A DNA stretch of 64,000 bases from NCBI RefSeq assembly GCF_009901565.1, contig NZ_WXEW01000003.1, forward strand, positions 683,312 through 747,311, given 5' to 3'. The notes below the pieces were generated by a model. It did not search any database, was not told the origin of the DNA, and saw only the letters and a list, made by a program, of their open reading frames with translations. Made by a program: the position numbers and the translations under genes. The DNA is from Herbidospora solisilvae. Lineage in GTDB: Bacteria > Actinomycetota > Actinomycetes > Streptosporangiales > Streptosporangiaceae. Numbering within the stretch: the first letter of the stretch is position 1; every line of letters starts with the position of its first letter. Shown here in pieces: positions 56,892-64,000 of this stretch.

Positions 56892-57917
56892 TCACGCCCT
56901 CGCGACGACCGACTCCCGGTGCCGCACCGGCATGGGCACCCGGAACACCTGGCCGGGCTCCACCTCCCCGGCCATCTGGGCGAACAGCACCTCCACGGCC
57001 TTGCGGCCCAGTTCGTAGTGGGGCAGTGCCACGGTCGTCAGCTTGGGCCACATCCACGAGGCGATCGGATGGTCGTCGAACGACACCACCGAGACGTCGC
57101 CGGGCACCGAGAGCCCGGCTTCGGCGAGCGCCTGGTAGGCGCCGATCGCCACCCGGTCGTTGAGGCAGATCAGCGCCCGGGGACGGTGGTCGGCGAGTAG
57201 CGCGCGGGTCGCGGCCAGGCCGTGTTCGGGCTGCCAGTCGGGGCACACCCGGGCCCCGGCGATCTTCAGCCCGGTCTCCCGGATGCCGATGAGGCGCTCG
57301 ACGGCCGCGACGCTGTCGGCGGGCACGTCCTGGAGCGTCGGCCCGGCCCCGATCACATAGACCTCGTCGTGGTGCCCGGCGTCGAGCAGCACCCGGGCGG
57401 CCGACCGCCCGGCCTCGATCTCGTCGGGCACGATCGAGGGCAGGCCCGACGCCGGCCGGGGCAGCGCGTTGAGCAGGACGGCCGGGCCGATGTCCTTCGG
57501 GACCTTGATCGTGCGGGTGAACATGGCGGCCAGGATGATGCCGTCGACCTGGCGGTCCTGCATGGCGTGCAGCAGGCCGCGCTCCAGTTCGGGATCGCCC
57601 TCGCTCTCACCGATGAACAACATCACGCCGCGTTCGCGCGCGGCCTCCAGGGCGCCCTTGATCATGTCTCCGGCGAGGTGTGATGTCGCGACGGTGTCGG
57701 AGACGAAGCCGATCGTGCGTGTCGTGCCGGTGCGCAACCCGACGGAGACCGCGTTCGGGCGATAGCCCAACTCGTCGGCGGCACGCAGTACCCTCTGCTC
57801 CACGTCGTGAGAAATGCGCAGCTCACGGCCCCTGCCCGTCATCACGAGCGAGGCGGTCGTACGGGACACTCCGGCCGCCTCGGCCAGATCGGCCAAGGTG
57901 ACCCGACGTCGGCTCAC
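56892..57917 (-). CDS. LacI-family transcriptional regulator
   Basis: 341 aa from GTG 57917 (GGAGG upstream, spacing about nine). N-terminal helix-turn-helix VTLADLAEAAGVSRTTASLV, hinge region, then a periplasmic-binding-like sugar domain (IGFVSDTVATSHLAGDMIKG, LICLNDRVAIGAYQALAEAG, VSVVSFDDHPIASWMWPKLT). It diverges from the ABC/GH68 operon and should repress it until an imported sugar binds. Its end is eight bases from the convergent FadR gene. Confidence 0.94.
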   Translation of the reverse strand: MSRRRVTLADLAEAAGVSRTTASLVMTGRGRELRISHDVEQRVLRAADELGYRPNAVSVGLRTGTTRTIGFVSDTVATSHLAGDMIKGALEAARERGVMLFIGESEGDPELERGLLHAMQDRQVDGIILAAMFTRTIKVPKDIGPAVLLNALPRPASGLPSIVPDEIEAGRSAARVLLDAGHHDEVYVIGAGPTLQDVPADSVAAVERLIGIRETGLKIAGARVCPDWQPEHGLAATRALLADHRPRALICLNDRVAIGAYQALAEAGLSVPGDVSVVSFDDHPIASWMWPKLTTVALPHYELGRKAVEVLFAQMAGEVEPGQVFRVPMPVRHRESVVARA

Positions 57918-57955
57918 GGGGGGAGACCTCCATATTTCAACCCAATTACGGGGCC

Positions 57956-58009
57956 TTGACACGGTCGGATACGCACGGTGAGACTATCGCATCGCTAATC
58001 CGATTTAGC
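57956..58009 (+). promoter_or_regulatory. Promoter and LacI operator of the ABC-GH68 operon
   Basis: TTGACA at 57956-57961 is a -35 box with a weak -10 near 57980-57987. Downstream, GCTAATCCGATTTAGC (57994-58009) has perfect five-base outer arms and ends just before the AAGGGAG ribosome site, an ideal repressor position for the divergent LacI protein. Confidence 0.6.
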
Positions 58010-58024
58010 AAAGGGAGACGCACC

Positions 58025-59395
58025 ATGTCTCGTCGAGTTCACTCCCGCCGGAGCCGCGTGGCGATGGTGGTCATCCTGGGGGGAAGCCTGGCCGCCGCGT
58101 GCGCCGCGCCGGGCAGCGGCAACGCGCAGCCGACGGCCGCCGCCTCGTCGGCGCCGGCGTTGTCGGCCGCGCCGACCTGCGGCACCGAACCCATCACGTT
58201 GAAGGGCTACTTCGAAACGGGCTTCCCGATCGCGAGGGCCCTCACCGACGAGTTCACCAAGCAGCACCCGAACGTCACCTGGGACATCCGCGAAGACCAG
58301 TTCGCGGTGATCACCCAGAACGCCCCGCGGGTGCTGGCCGACGACCCGCCCGACCTGATGCGCCTGCCCCAGGTCTCCGAGCTGGTCAAGAACAACCTGC
58401 TCAAGAACCTCGACGACTACGCCAAGGTCTTCGGCTGGGACAAGTGGCCCCCCTCGCAGCTGGAGCAGATGCGGCTGGCCCCCGGCGGCGCCGTGCGCGG
58501 CGAGGGCTCCCTCTACGCCATGGGCCTGAACTTCTCCATGACGGGCGTCTTCTACAACAAGAAGCTGGCCGAGCAGATCGGCATGACCACCCCGCCCGAG
58601 ACGCTCGCCGACCTCGACGCCGCCCTGGCCAAGGCCAAGGAGGCGGGCCTGGCCCCGATCGCCCAGTTCAACGGCGGCGCGACCGGCGGCCTGGCCTTCC
58701 CGCTCCAGGACCTGATGGCCTCCTACGGGCCGCCGGCGCCGATCAACGAGTGGATCTACCAGAAGCCCGGCGCGACCATCGACACCCCGTCGAACCTCCA
58801 GGCCACCCAGCACCTGGAGAAGTGGATCAAGTCCGGCTACTTCTGGAAGGACGTCAACGCCGTCGACTACGCCACCATGATGAGCCGATTCATCAAGGGC
58901 GACGGCCTGTTCATGTTCAACGGCGACTGGGAGTCGGGCAACCTCGACAAGCAGATGGCCGGGAACATCGGCTTCTTCCTGATGCCCCCGGCCCAGGCCG
59001 GCGGCAAGCGCGCCGCGATGTCGGCCCCGCTGACCTTCGGCATCGGGGCGAACGCCAAGAACGCCGACTGCGCCGCGGCCTTCCTCAACTGGGTCGCCAC
59101 CGACACCCAGGCGCGCACCATCGGCGTCGAGGTCGGCGGCTCCCACCCGATGGGCCCGGCCGACGCGCCGATGCCGCCGGTCGCGGCGGGCAGCGTCACC
59201 GAGAACACCCTCGCGGCGGGCGCGCGGATCGCCGAGGACAACGGCGCGATGGACTTCATCGCCAACGCCACCGGCGCGATCTACGCCAAGAGCTGGACCC
59301 CGAACCTGCAGAAGCTGGTGGCCGGCGAGCAGACGCCCGACGGCCTGCTGAAGAGCGTGCAGGCCGACTACCAGTCCCAGGTCAAGGGAGGCTGA
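58025..59395 (+). CDS. Sugar ABC transporter substrate-binding lipoprotein
   Basis: 456 aa from ATG 58025 (AAGGGAG eight bases upstream). Lipobox LAAAC with Cys26, Ala/Ser-rich tether to about residue 50, then a family 1 solute-binding fold (EFTKQHPNVTWDIREDQF, PDLMRLPQVSEL, MTGVFYNKKLAEQIGM, FIKGDGLFMFNGDWESGN). First gene of the LacI-controlled operon; presents fructo-oligosaccharide or a related sugar, judging from the GH68 enzyme at the end of the operon. Confidence 0.93.
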   Translation: MSRRVHSRRSRVAMVVILGGSLAAACAAPGSGNAQPTAAASSAPALSAAPTCGTEPITLKGYFETGFPIARALTDEFTKQHPNVTWDIREDQFAVITQNAPRVLADDPPDLMRLPQVSELVKNNLLKNLDDYAKVFGWDKWPPSQLEQMRLAPGGAVRGEGSLYAMGLNFSMTGVFYNKKLAEQIGMTTPPETLADLDAALAKAKEAGLAPIAQFNGGATGGLAFPLQDLMASYGPPAPINEWIYQKPGATIDTPSNLQATQHLEKWIKSGYFWKDVNAVDYATMMSRFIKGDGLFMFNGDWESGNLDKQMAGNIGFFLMPPAQAGGKRAAMSAPLTFGIGANAKNADCAAAFLNWVATDTQARTIGVEVGGSHPMGPADAPMPPVAAGSVTENTLAAGARIAEDNGAMDFIANATGAIYAKSWTPNLQKLVAGEQTPDGLLKSVQADYQSQVKGG

Positions 59396-59396
59396 C

Positions 59397-60281
59397 GTGA
59401 AGGCGGCCGCGCAGCGGCGCAGAAACTGGGCCGGCTGGCTGTTCGTGCTGCCCGCGGCCGCGTTCTACGTCGTGTTCGTGATCCAGCCGCTGGCCATGAC
59501 GGTGCAGTACTCCCTCTACTCGTGGGACGGCATCGGCGTGGCCACCTGGAACGGCGTCCAGAACTACCTGCGGGTCTTCACCGATCCCGACCTGTTCGCC
59601 GCGATCCTCAACGCGCTGAAGCTGATCGTGTTCTTCAGCGCGGTCCCGGTCATGCTCGGGCTGGCCATCGCGGCGACGATCCGGCGCATCGCCGCCAGCC
59701 GCCTCGCCCTGGTGGCCCGCACGGTCATCTTCCTGCCGCAGGTGATCCCGCTGGTCGCGGCCGGCATCACCTGGAGCTGGTTGTTGTCGTCCACCGGCCT
59801 GGTGAACCAGCTCCTGACCGCCGTCGGACTGGAGGGCATCACCCGGGCCTGGCTCGGCGACTTCTCCACCGCGCTGCCGGCGGTCGGGGTCATCGGCGCC
59901 TGGGTGCTCCTGGGCCTGTGCACGCTCCTGCTGCTGGCCGGCATGAGCAAGATCGACCCGGCCCTGTACGAGGCCGCCCGCCTCGACGGCGCCGGTCCGC
60001 TCCGTGAGTTCTTCTCGATCACCCTGCCCAGCCTGCGGCAGGAGATCGGGGTGTGCGTCACCGTGACGGTCGTGGCCGCGCTGGCCAGCTTCGACATCGT
60101 CTACATCTCGACCCAGGGCGGGCCCGGCAACGCCAGCATGGTGCCCGGCCTGGAGATCTACTACCTGGCCTTCTCCGAACGGGAGGTCGGCCTCGCCTCG
60201 GCCCTCGCGGTGGTCCTCACCGTGCTGGTGATCGCGTGCGCGCTGCCGATCCAGTGGCTCACCAGGGACCGCTCATCATGA
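59397..60281 (+). CDS. Sugar ABC transporter permease (MalF type)
   Basis: 294 aa, GTG start one base after the lipoprotein stop, with GGGAGG upstream. Six helices; EAA loop YEAARLDGAGPLREFFSITL. Overlaps the next permease by four bases (ATGA). Confidence 0.95.
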   Translation: MKAAAQRRRNWAGWLFVLPAAAFYVVFVIQPLAMTVQYSLYSWDGIGVATWNGVQNYLRVFTDPDLFAAILNALKLIVFFSAVPVMLGLAIAATIRRIAASRLALVARTVIFLPQVIPLVAAGITWSWLLSSTGLVNQLLTAVGLEGITRAWLGDFSTALPAVGVIGAWVLLGLCTLLLLAGMSKIDPALYEAARLDGAGPLREFFSITLPSLRQEIGVCVTVTVVAALASFDIVYISTQGGPGNASMVPGLEIYYLAFSEREVGLASALAVVLTVLVIACALPIQWLTRDRSS

Positions 60282-61102
60282 AAACCGCTCGTCGTGAGGC
60301 CTGGACCGGCCGGGTGCTGCTGCTGGTGCTGATGGCCGCCACCCTGATGCCGTTCGTCAGCCTCTTCGTCACCGCGCTCCACCCGTCGGGCAGCTACCCG
60401 CTCGGCCTCGACTGGCCCGACGACCCGCAGTGGGGCAACTTCGCCACCGCGTTCACCGCCGCCCGGATGACCGAGCTGCTGAAGTCGAGCGTGCTGATCG
60501 TGCTCGGGGTGGTGCCGATCTCGCTGGTGGTGGCCACCATGGCCGGGTTCGCCATCGGGCACCTGCGCATCCCCGGGCGGCGGTTCGTGTTCGTGGCGTT
60601 CGTGCTCGGGCTGACGCTGCCGTTCGAGGGCATCGTCACCCCGCTCTACTACCTGGCCCGCGACATGGGGATCCTGAACACGCGGTGGGCGATCATCCTG
60701 CCGTTGATCGGCCTGTTCATGCCGTTCTCGGTGTTCTGGATGCGGGCCCACTTCGTGAACATGCCCGAGGAGCTCTCGGAGAGCGCCCGCATCGACGGCG
60801 CGAGCACCTGGCAGCTCTTCTGGAAGGTGCACGTGCCGCTGGCCGCCCCGGCCACGTCGTCGCTGGCGATCCTGCTGTTCCTCTGGACGTGGAACCAGTT
60901 CCTGCTGGCGATCGTGCTGGTCGACGACCCGTTGCAGCGCACCATGTCGGGCGCCCTCGGGGCGTTCCAGGGGCAGTGGGGCACCGACATCCCGTTGTTG
61001 TGCGCGGGCTCGCTGCTCATCCTCACGCCGACACTCCTGGTGTTCCTGATCTTCCAGCGCCGTTTCGTGACGGCCCTCCTCCAGGGCTCGTTGAAGGGAT
61101 GA
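60278..61102 (+). CDS. Sugar ABC transporter permease (MalG type)
   Basis: 274 aa from ATG 60278. Six helices; EAA loop LSESARIDGASTWQLFWKVH. Completes the importer; again no ATPase gene, so an ATPase encoded elsewhere must serve it. Overlaps the GH68 gene by four bases. Confidence 0.95.
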   Translation: MKTARREAWTGRVLLLVLMAATLMPFVSLFVTALHPSGSYPLGLDWPDDPQWGNFATAFTAARMTELLKSSVLIVLGVVPISLVVATMAGFAIGHLRIPGRRFVFVAFVLGLTLPFEGIVTPLYYLARDMGILNTRWAIILPLIGLFMPFSVFWMRAHFVNMPEELSESARIDGASTWQLFWKVHVPLAAPATSSLAILLFLWTWNQFLLAIVLVDDPLQRTMSGALGAFQGQWGTDIPLLCAGSLLILTPTLLVFLIFQRRFVTALLQGSLKG

Positions 61103-62118
61103 CCGTGACGACCACCCGGTGGACCAGGCGCCACCTCGACCTGATCGGCGACGACCCGGCGACGACCGCGCCGCTGATCACCGGCCCCGTCGAACCGGCG
61201 CTGCCCGGTTTCGACCTGTGGGACATGTGGCCGATCCAGGAAGAGGATGGTGCCACCGCCCTCTTCGACGGCCGCGAACTCTGGATGGGCCTGGCCGCCC
61301 CGGCGGCCGGCCATCCGGAGGACCGCCACGACGTGGCCCGCATCCGCTCGCTCGCCTTCGACGACGGCAAGTGGGTCGACCTCGGCGACCTCTTCCCCGA
61401 CGGGGCCTCTCCCGGCAGCCGCGAGTGGTCGGGCACTGCGATCCGGCGGGCCGACGGCACGATCTCGGTCTTCTACACGGCGAGCGGTTTCCGCGGCGAG
61501 GAGCGCCGCACCTTCACGCAGCGGGTGTTCGAGGCCCGCGACGGCGTCCACCGGGAGCTCGCCAAGCCGGACCCGCGGTACTTCCTGCCCGCCGACCAGA
61601 TCGAGGGCGGCCCCGGGCGGATCCTGGCCTGGCGCGACCCGGCCTGGTTCCGGGGCCGCCTGCTGATCGCCGCCTCGGTCCCGTGGGGCGACCGCTACAT
61701 GGGGGCCATCGCCCTGACCGACTCCGGGTCGGGGAACCACCCGCTGCTGGTCGCCGACGGGATCAACCGCGAGCTGGAACGCCCCCACGTGGTGGTCCAC
61801 GACGGCCTGCACTACCTGTTCTTCTGCACCCACCGCCAGTCGTTCGAACCGGCGGACGCCGCCCCGACCGGCCTCTACGGCTTCGTCGCCGACTCGCTGG
61901 AGGGACCCTACGAACCCCTGAACGGCTCCGGGCTCGTCATCGGGAACCCGCAGGCCCAGCCCGACCAGGCCTACGCCTGGATGGTGCTCGACGACCTGCG
62001 GGTGGTGAGCTTCCTCGACTACCGGGGCCCGGTCGACCGGGCCAACTTCGGCGGCACGGTGGCCCCCCTGCTCAGACTGCGCCTGGAGGGCCACCGCACT
62101 CGGATCGAACCCTGCTGA
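61099..62118 (+). CDS. Cytoplasmic GH68-family beta-fructosidase/fructosyltransferase-like enzyme
   Basis: 339 aa from ATG 61099 (ATGA overlap). GH68 hallmarks: WDMWP with nucleophile Asp42, WSGTA (110-114), RDP with stabiliser Asp180, ELERPH with acid/base Glu227, and SLEGPYEPLNGSGLVIGNP. Most GH68 enzymes are secreted levan- or inulosucrases; this one has no signal peptide and is shorter, and it ends an uptake operon. It therefore more likely hydrolyses imported sucrose-like or fructo-oligosaccharides inside the cell. Ends directly against the convergent GH43 gene with no spacing. Confidence 0.88.
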   Translation: MTVTTTRWTRRHLDLIGDDPATTAPLITGPVEPALPGFDLWDMWPIQEEDGATALFDGRELWMGLAAPAAGHPEDRHDVARIRSLAFDDGKWVDLGDLFPDGASPGSREWSGTAIRRADGTISVFYTASGFRGEERRTFTQRVFEARDGVHRELAKPDPRYFLPADQIEGGPGRILAWRDPAWFRGRLLIAASVPWGDRYMGAIALTDSGSGNHPLLVADGINRELERPHVVVHDGLHYLFFCTHRQSFEPADAAPTGLYGFVADSLEGPYEPLNGSGLVIGNPQAQPDQAYAWMVLDDLRVVSFLDYRGPVDRANFGGTVAPLLRLRLEGHRTRIEPC

Positions 62119-64000
62119 TCAGGTCCGGGGGGTCCCTCCGTAAGCGACGATCAGGGCGTCGGCGTCGCGGAGCAGGGTGGTGCGGACGATCTCGTCGGCC
62201 TCGACGCGGTGGTCCTTCACCCCGCTCTTGAACTTCTCGATCGCCTTGATGACGTTCTTGTCGTCCTTCTCCTCGGCGATGGCCGCGATGACACGGTCGA
62301 GTGCCTTGTGGAGACGGACCGCGCTGCTGGCGTTGGTCTTGTCCTCGGCCGCGAAGCGGTCGATGAGCGCCGAGACGTCCTCGACCGAGGTGGTGATCGT
62401 GAACCCGACGGTCTTCACCGTCTCGTTCCCGGCGTGGTCGACGGCGGTGACGACCAGTTCGTGCTCGCCCAGGGCCAGCGTGTAGAGGGTGATCGCGCCG
62501 GGCTGGACCGGCTGGCCGTCGAGGGTCGCGCTGATCGTGGCGACGCCCGACTCGGTGTCCTCGGCGGTCCAGCCGACGGTCAGGTCTCCGCTGTCGCCGT
62601 ACTCGCCGCCGTCCTCGACGCCCGAGACCTCGACCGCCGGAGCGGTCTCGTCCTCGGCCTTGCTCTCGAAGGCCCACGAGTCGACCTCGAACAGGTCGGC
62701 GTCGGCCGGTCCGGCGTAGGTGAAGTACACGTCGTGCACGCCGGTGAGGCCGTCGAGTTCGGCGGTCAGCTCCGCCCACGCGTTGAGCGGGGCGTCGACC
62801 GGGATCGTGGCGACCACCGGCGCGGTGCGGTCGTCGAGGCGGACGTCGATCCGGCCGCCGGCGACCAGGGGCTTGACCTTCGCGGTGAGCGCGGTGGCAC
62901 CCTTCTCACCGAAGTCGACCGACGCGAGCGACGTCCAGTCGCCGTTGTCGACGTCGTGCAGCACCAGGTTGGGCGCCCGGTCGCCGAACTCGGCCGAGGA
63001 GCCCTCGACCTTCTTGGTGGCGATGCCCTGCTGCCAGGCGATGGTCTCGGCCTCGATCACCCGGTAGGGGGCCAGGTCGCGGATGTTCTCGACGCCGTCG
63101 TAGGTGCCGAGCACCTCCTTGACCGTGCCGTCCTGGTTGAACTCCAGCTTGGCGATGTGCGGGCTGCGGAAGCCCTGGGTCGCGCCACCGGTGATCCGGC
63201 GGTTGAGCGTCTGGGCGTGGTAGGTGAAGTAGTAGTCCCCGCCGAGCTGGAACACCGACTGGTGGTTGTTGCCGCCCGCGCCGAAGAAGTTGCCGGGGTT
63301 GCGGAAGATCACGCCCTTGTACTTGTCGGCGGTCCAGGGGCCCATCGGGTTGTCGGCCACCATGTAGGCGATCGCGCCGGTCGGCGGACCGGCCGGGTCG
63401 ATCGGCCCGCCGAAGCCGAAGTTCGAGGAGTACGAGTAGTAGTACTTGCCCTCGCGCTTGAAGACGTGGCCCGCCTCGAACATGAGCGGCCCGTCGATGA
63501 CCTCCGCCGAACCGACGGTGCTGGTCATGTCGTCGCCGAGTCTGATCACGCGGGTCGACTTGGGGTGGTTGGTGTTCTCGTAGCTGCGCGACCCGTCGTC
63601 GCCGCCACCGCCGAAGTAGAGGTAGGCCTGGCCGTCGTCGTCGATGAAGACGCCCGGGTCGAAGAGCCAGTTGACCCCGTTGGACGCGCCCGGCGTCGCG
63701 CCGGTGATCAGCAGGCTGCCCCGTTCGTCCCGCCACGGGCCGAGCGGCGAGTCGCCGACGATGACGCCGGTCGCGGCGCCGTTGTTGGCGAAGTAGAGGA
63801 AGAACTTCTCCTTGCCGTCGACGATCTTGCTCTCCATCGCCGGGGCCCACGACTGGCTCGCGTACTTGGCGACCCCGTTCGGCCCGGCGACCGGGATCTC
63901 GCCGTGGTCGACCCAGTTCACCAGGTCGTCGGAGGAGATGACGGTGATGGTGTTGATCCCGCCGTAGGTGTTGGTCGGGGAAATCCCGTTCGGGCCCGGG
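62119..64000 (-). CDS. GH43-family enzyme with CBM6 (5' end outside window)
   Basis: The frame is open to the window edge; 627 residues are visible and the N-terminus, with the general-base Asp, is missing. The five-blade GH43 propeller shows WLFDPGVFIDDDGQAYLYFG (pKa-modulating Asp) and GPLMFEAGHVFKREGKYYYS (acid Glu). A CBM6 follows (YRVIEAETIAWQQGI to DLFEVDSWAFE), then an Ig-like domain and a C-terminal helical FIVAR-like module (SVEDVSALIDRFAAEDK). GH43-CBM6 proteins are usually arabinofuranosidases or xylosidases acting on arabinoxylan; secretion is expected but its signal lies outside the window. Confidence 0.92.
   Translation of the reverse strand, partial: PGPNGISPTNTYGGINTITVISSDDLVNWVDHGEIPVAGPNGVAKYASQSWAPAMESKIVDGKEKFFLYFANNGAATGVIVGDSPLGPWRDERGSLLITGATPGASNGVNWLFDPGVFIDDDGQAYLYFGGGGDDGSRSYENTNHPKSTRVIRLGDDMTSTVGSAEVIDGPLMFEAGHVFKREGKYYYSYSSNFGFGGPIDPAGPPTGAIAYMVADNPMGPWTADKYKGVIFRNPGNFFGAGGNNHQSVFQLGGDYYFTYHAQTLNRRITGGATQGFRSPHIAKLEFNQDGTVKEVLGTYDGVENIRDLAPYRVIEAETIAWQQGIATKKVEGSSAEFGDRAPNLVLHDVDNGDWTSLASVDFGEKGATALTAKVKPLVAGGRIDVRLDDRTAPVVATIPVDAPLNAWAELTAELDGLTGVHDVYFTYAGPADADLFEVDSWAFESKAEDETAPAVEVSGVEDGGEYGDSGDLTVGWTAEDTESGVATISATLDGQPVQPGAITLYTLALGEHELVVTAVDHAGNETVKTVGFTITTSVEDVSALIDRFAAEDKTNASSAVRLHKALDRVIAAIAEEKDDKNVIKAIEKFKSGVKDHRVEADEIVRTTLLRDADALIVAYGGTPRT

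Overview
The window is about 64 kb of very GC-rich DNA with GTG/ATG starts, overlapping ATGA/GTGA gene junctions, secreted enzymes with (Pro-Ser)n linkers, CBM2 and CBM13 modules, and a proton-pumping NADH dehydrogenase operon. This fits a filamentous actinomycete; the gene mix suggests a Streptosporangiaceae-type soil organism, but the genus is an inference. No tRNA, rRNA or CRISPR array was seen.

Layout. 1-8.4 kb: the 3' part of the nuo operon (nuoH partial to nuoN) followed 12 bp later by a long-chain polyprenyl diphosphate synthase. 8.4-10.1 kb: rarD and msrA. 10.0-14.3 kb: a gene-poor, decayed integration zone. The 3' end of msrA occurs three times, and two broken serine-recombinase 5' ends lie just inside the second and third copies. 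Between the copies sit an Mrr-type nuclease, an ABM monooxygenase, and relics of an acyl-CoA dehydrogenase and a PaaX-family gene. 14.6-15.1 kb: an orphan protein. 15.2-19.4 kb: an ABC exporter (ATPase plus two permeases) co-transcribed with a NarL-type two-component system. 19.6-29.1 kb: a secreted beta-propeller protein, a PadR/membrane protein pair, a secreted TNT-type NAD glycohydrolase-like toxin, a PaaX-family regulator, a CBM2 esterase, a subtilisin-inhibitor protein with lysine at P1, an aldo/keto reductase and an AraC regulator. 29.2-34 kb: a second two-component system, a membrane protein, a damaged HxlR regulator and a TPR protein.

34.7-47.2 kb is a plant cell wall region: a GH10 xylanase with CBM13, a MarR regulator, a CE1-type esterase with CBM2, a PaaX regulator divergent from an amidohydrolase / aromatic-acid-type transporter / acyl-CoA ligase operon, a second CE1-type esterase with CBM13, and a secreted GH141-like beta-helix enzyme with CBM13. 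A coherent reading is that the xylanase and esterases free hydroxycinnamates from xylan and the middle operon imports and activates them; the substrate is inferred.

47.3-56.9 kb holds a FadR-type regulator, a sugar ABC transporter, a divergent enolase-superfamily protein, a cytoplasmic GH141-like paralogue, a sugar-lactonase-like amidohydrolase and a second FadR-type regulator. A perfect 15-bp sequence before the transporter and before the second regulator links them as one regulon. It looks like a capture system for a sugar freed outside by the secreted GH141-like enzyme and processed inside by the paralogue. 56.9-62.1 kb: a LacI regulator divergent from a sugar ABC transporter and a cytoplasmic GH68 enzyme (fructoside use). 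The window ends inside a GH43/CBM6 arabinoxylan-type enzyme.
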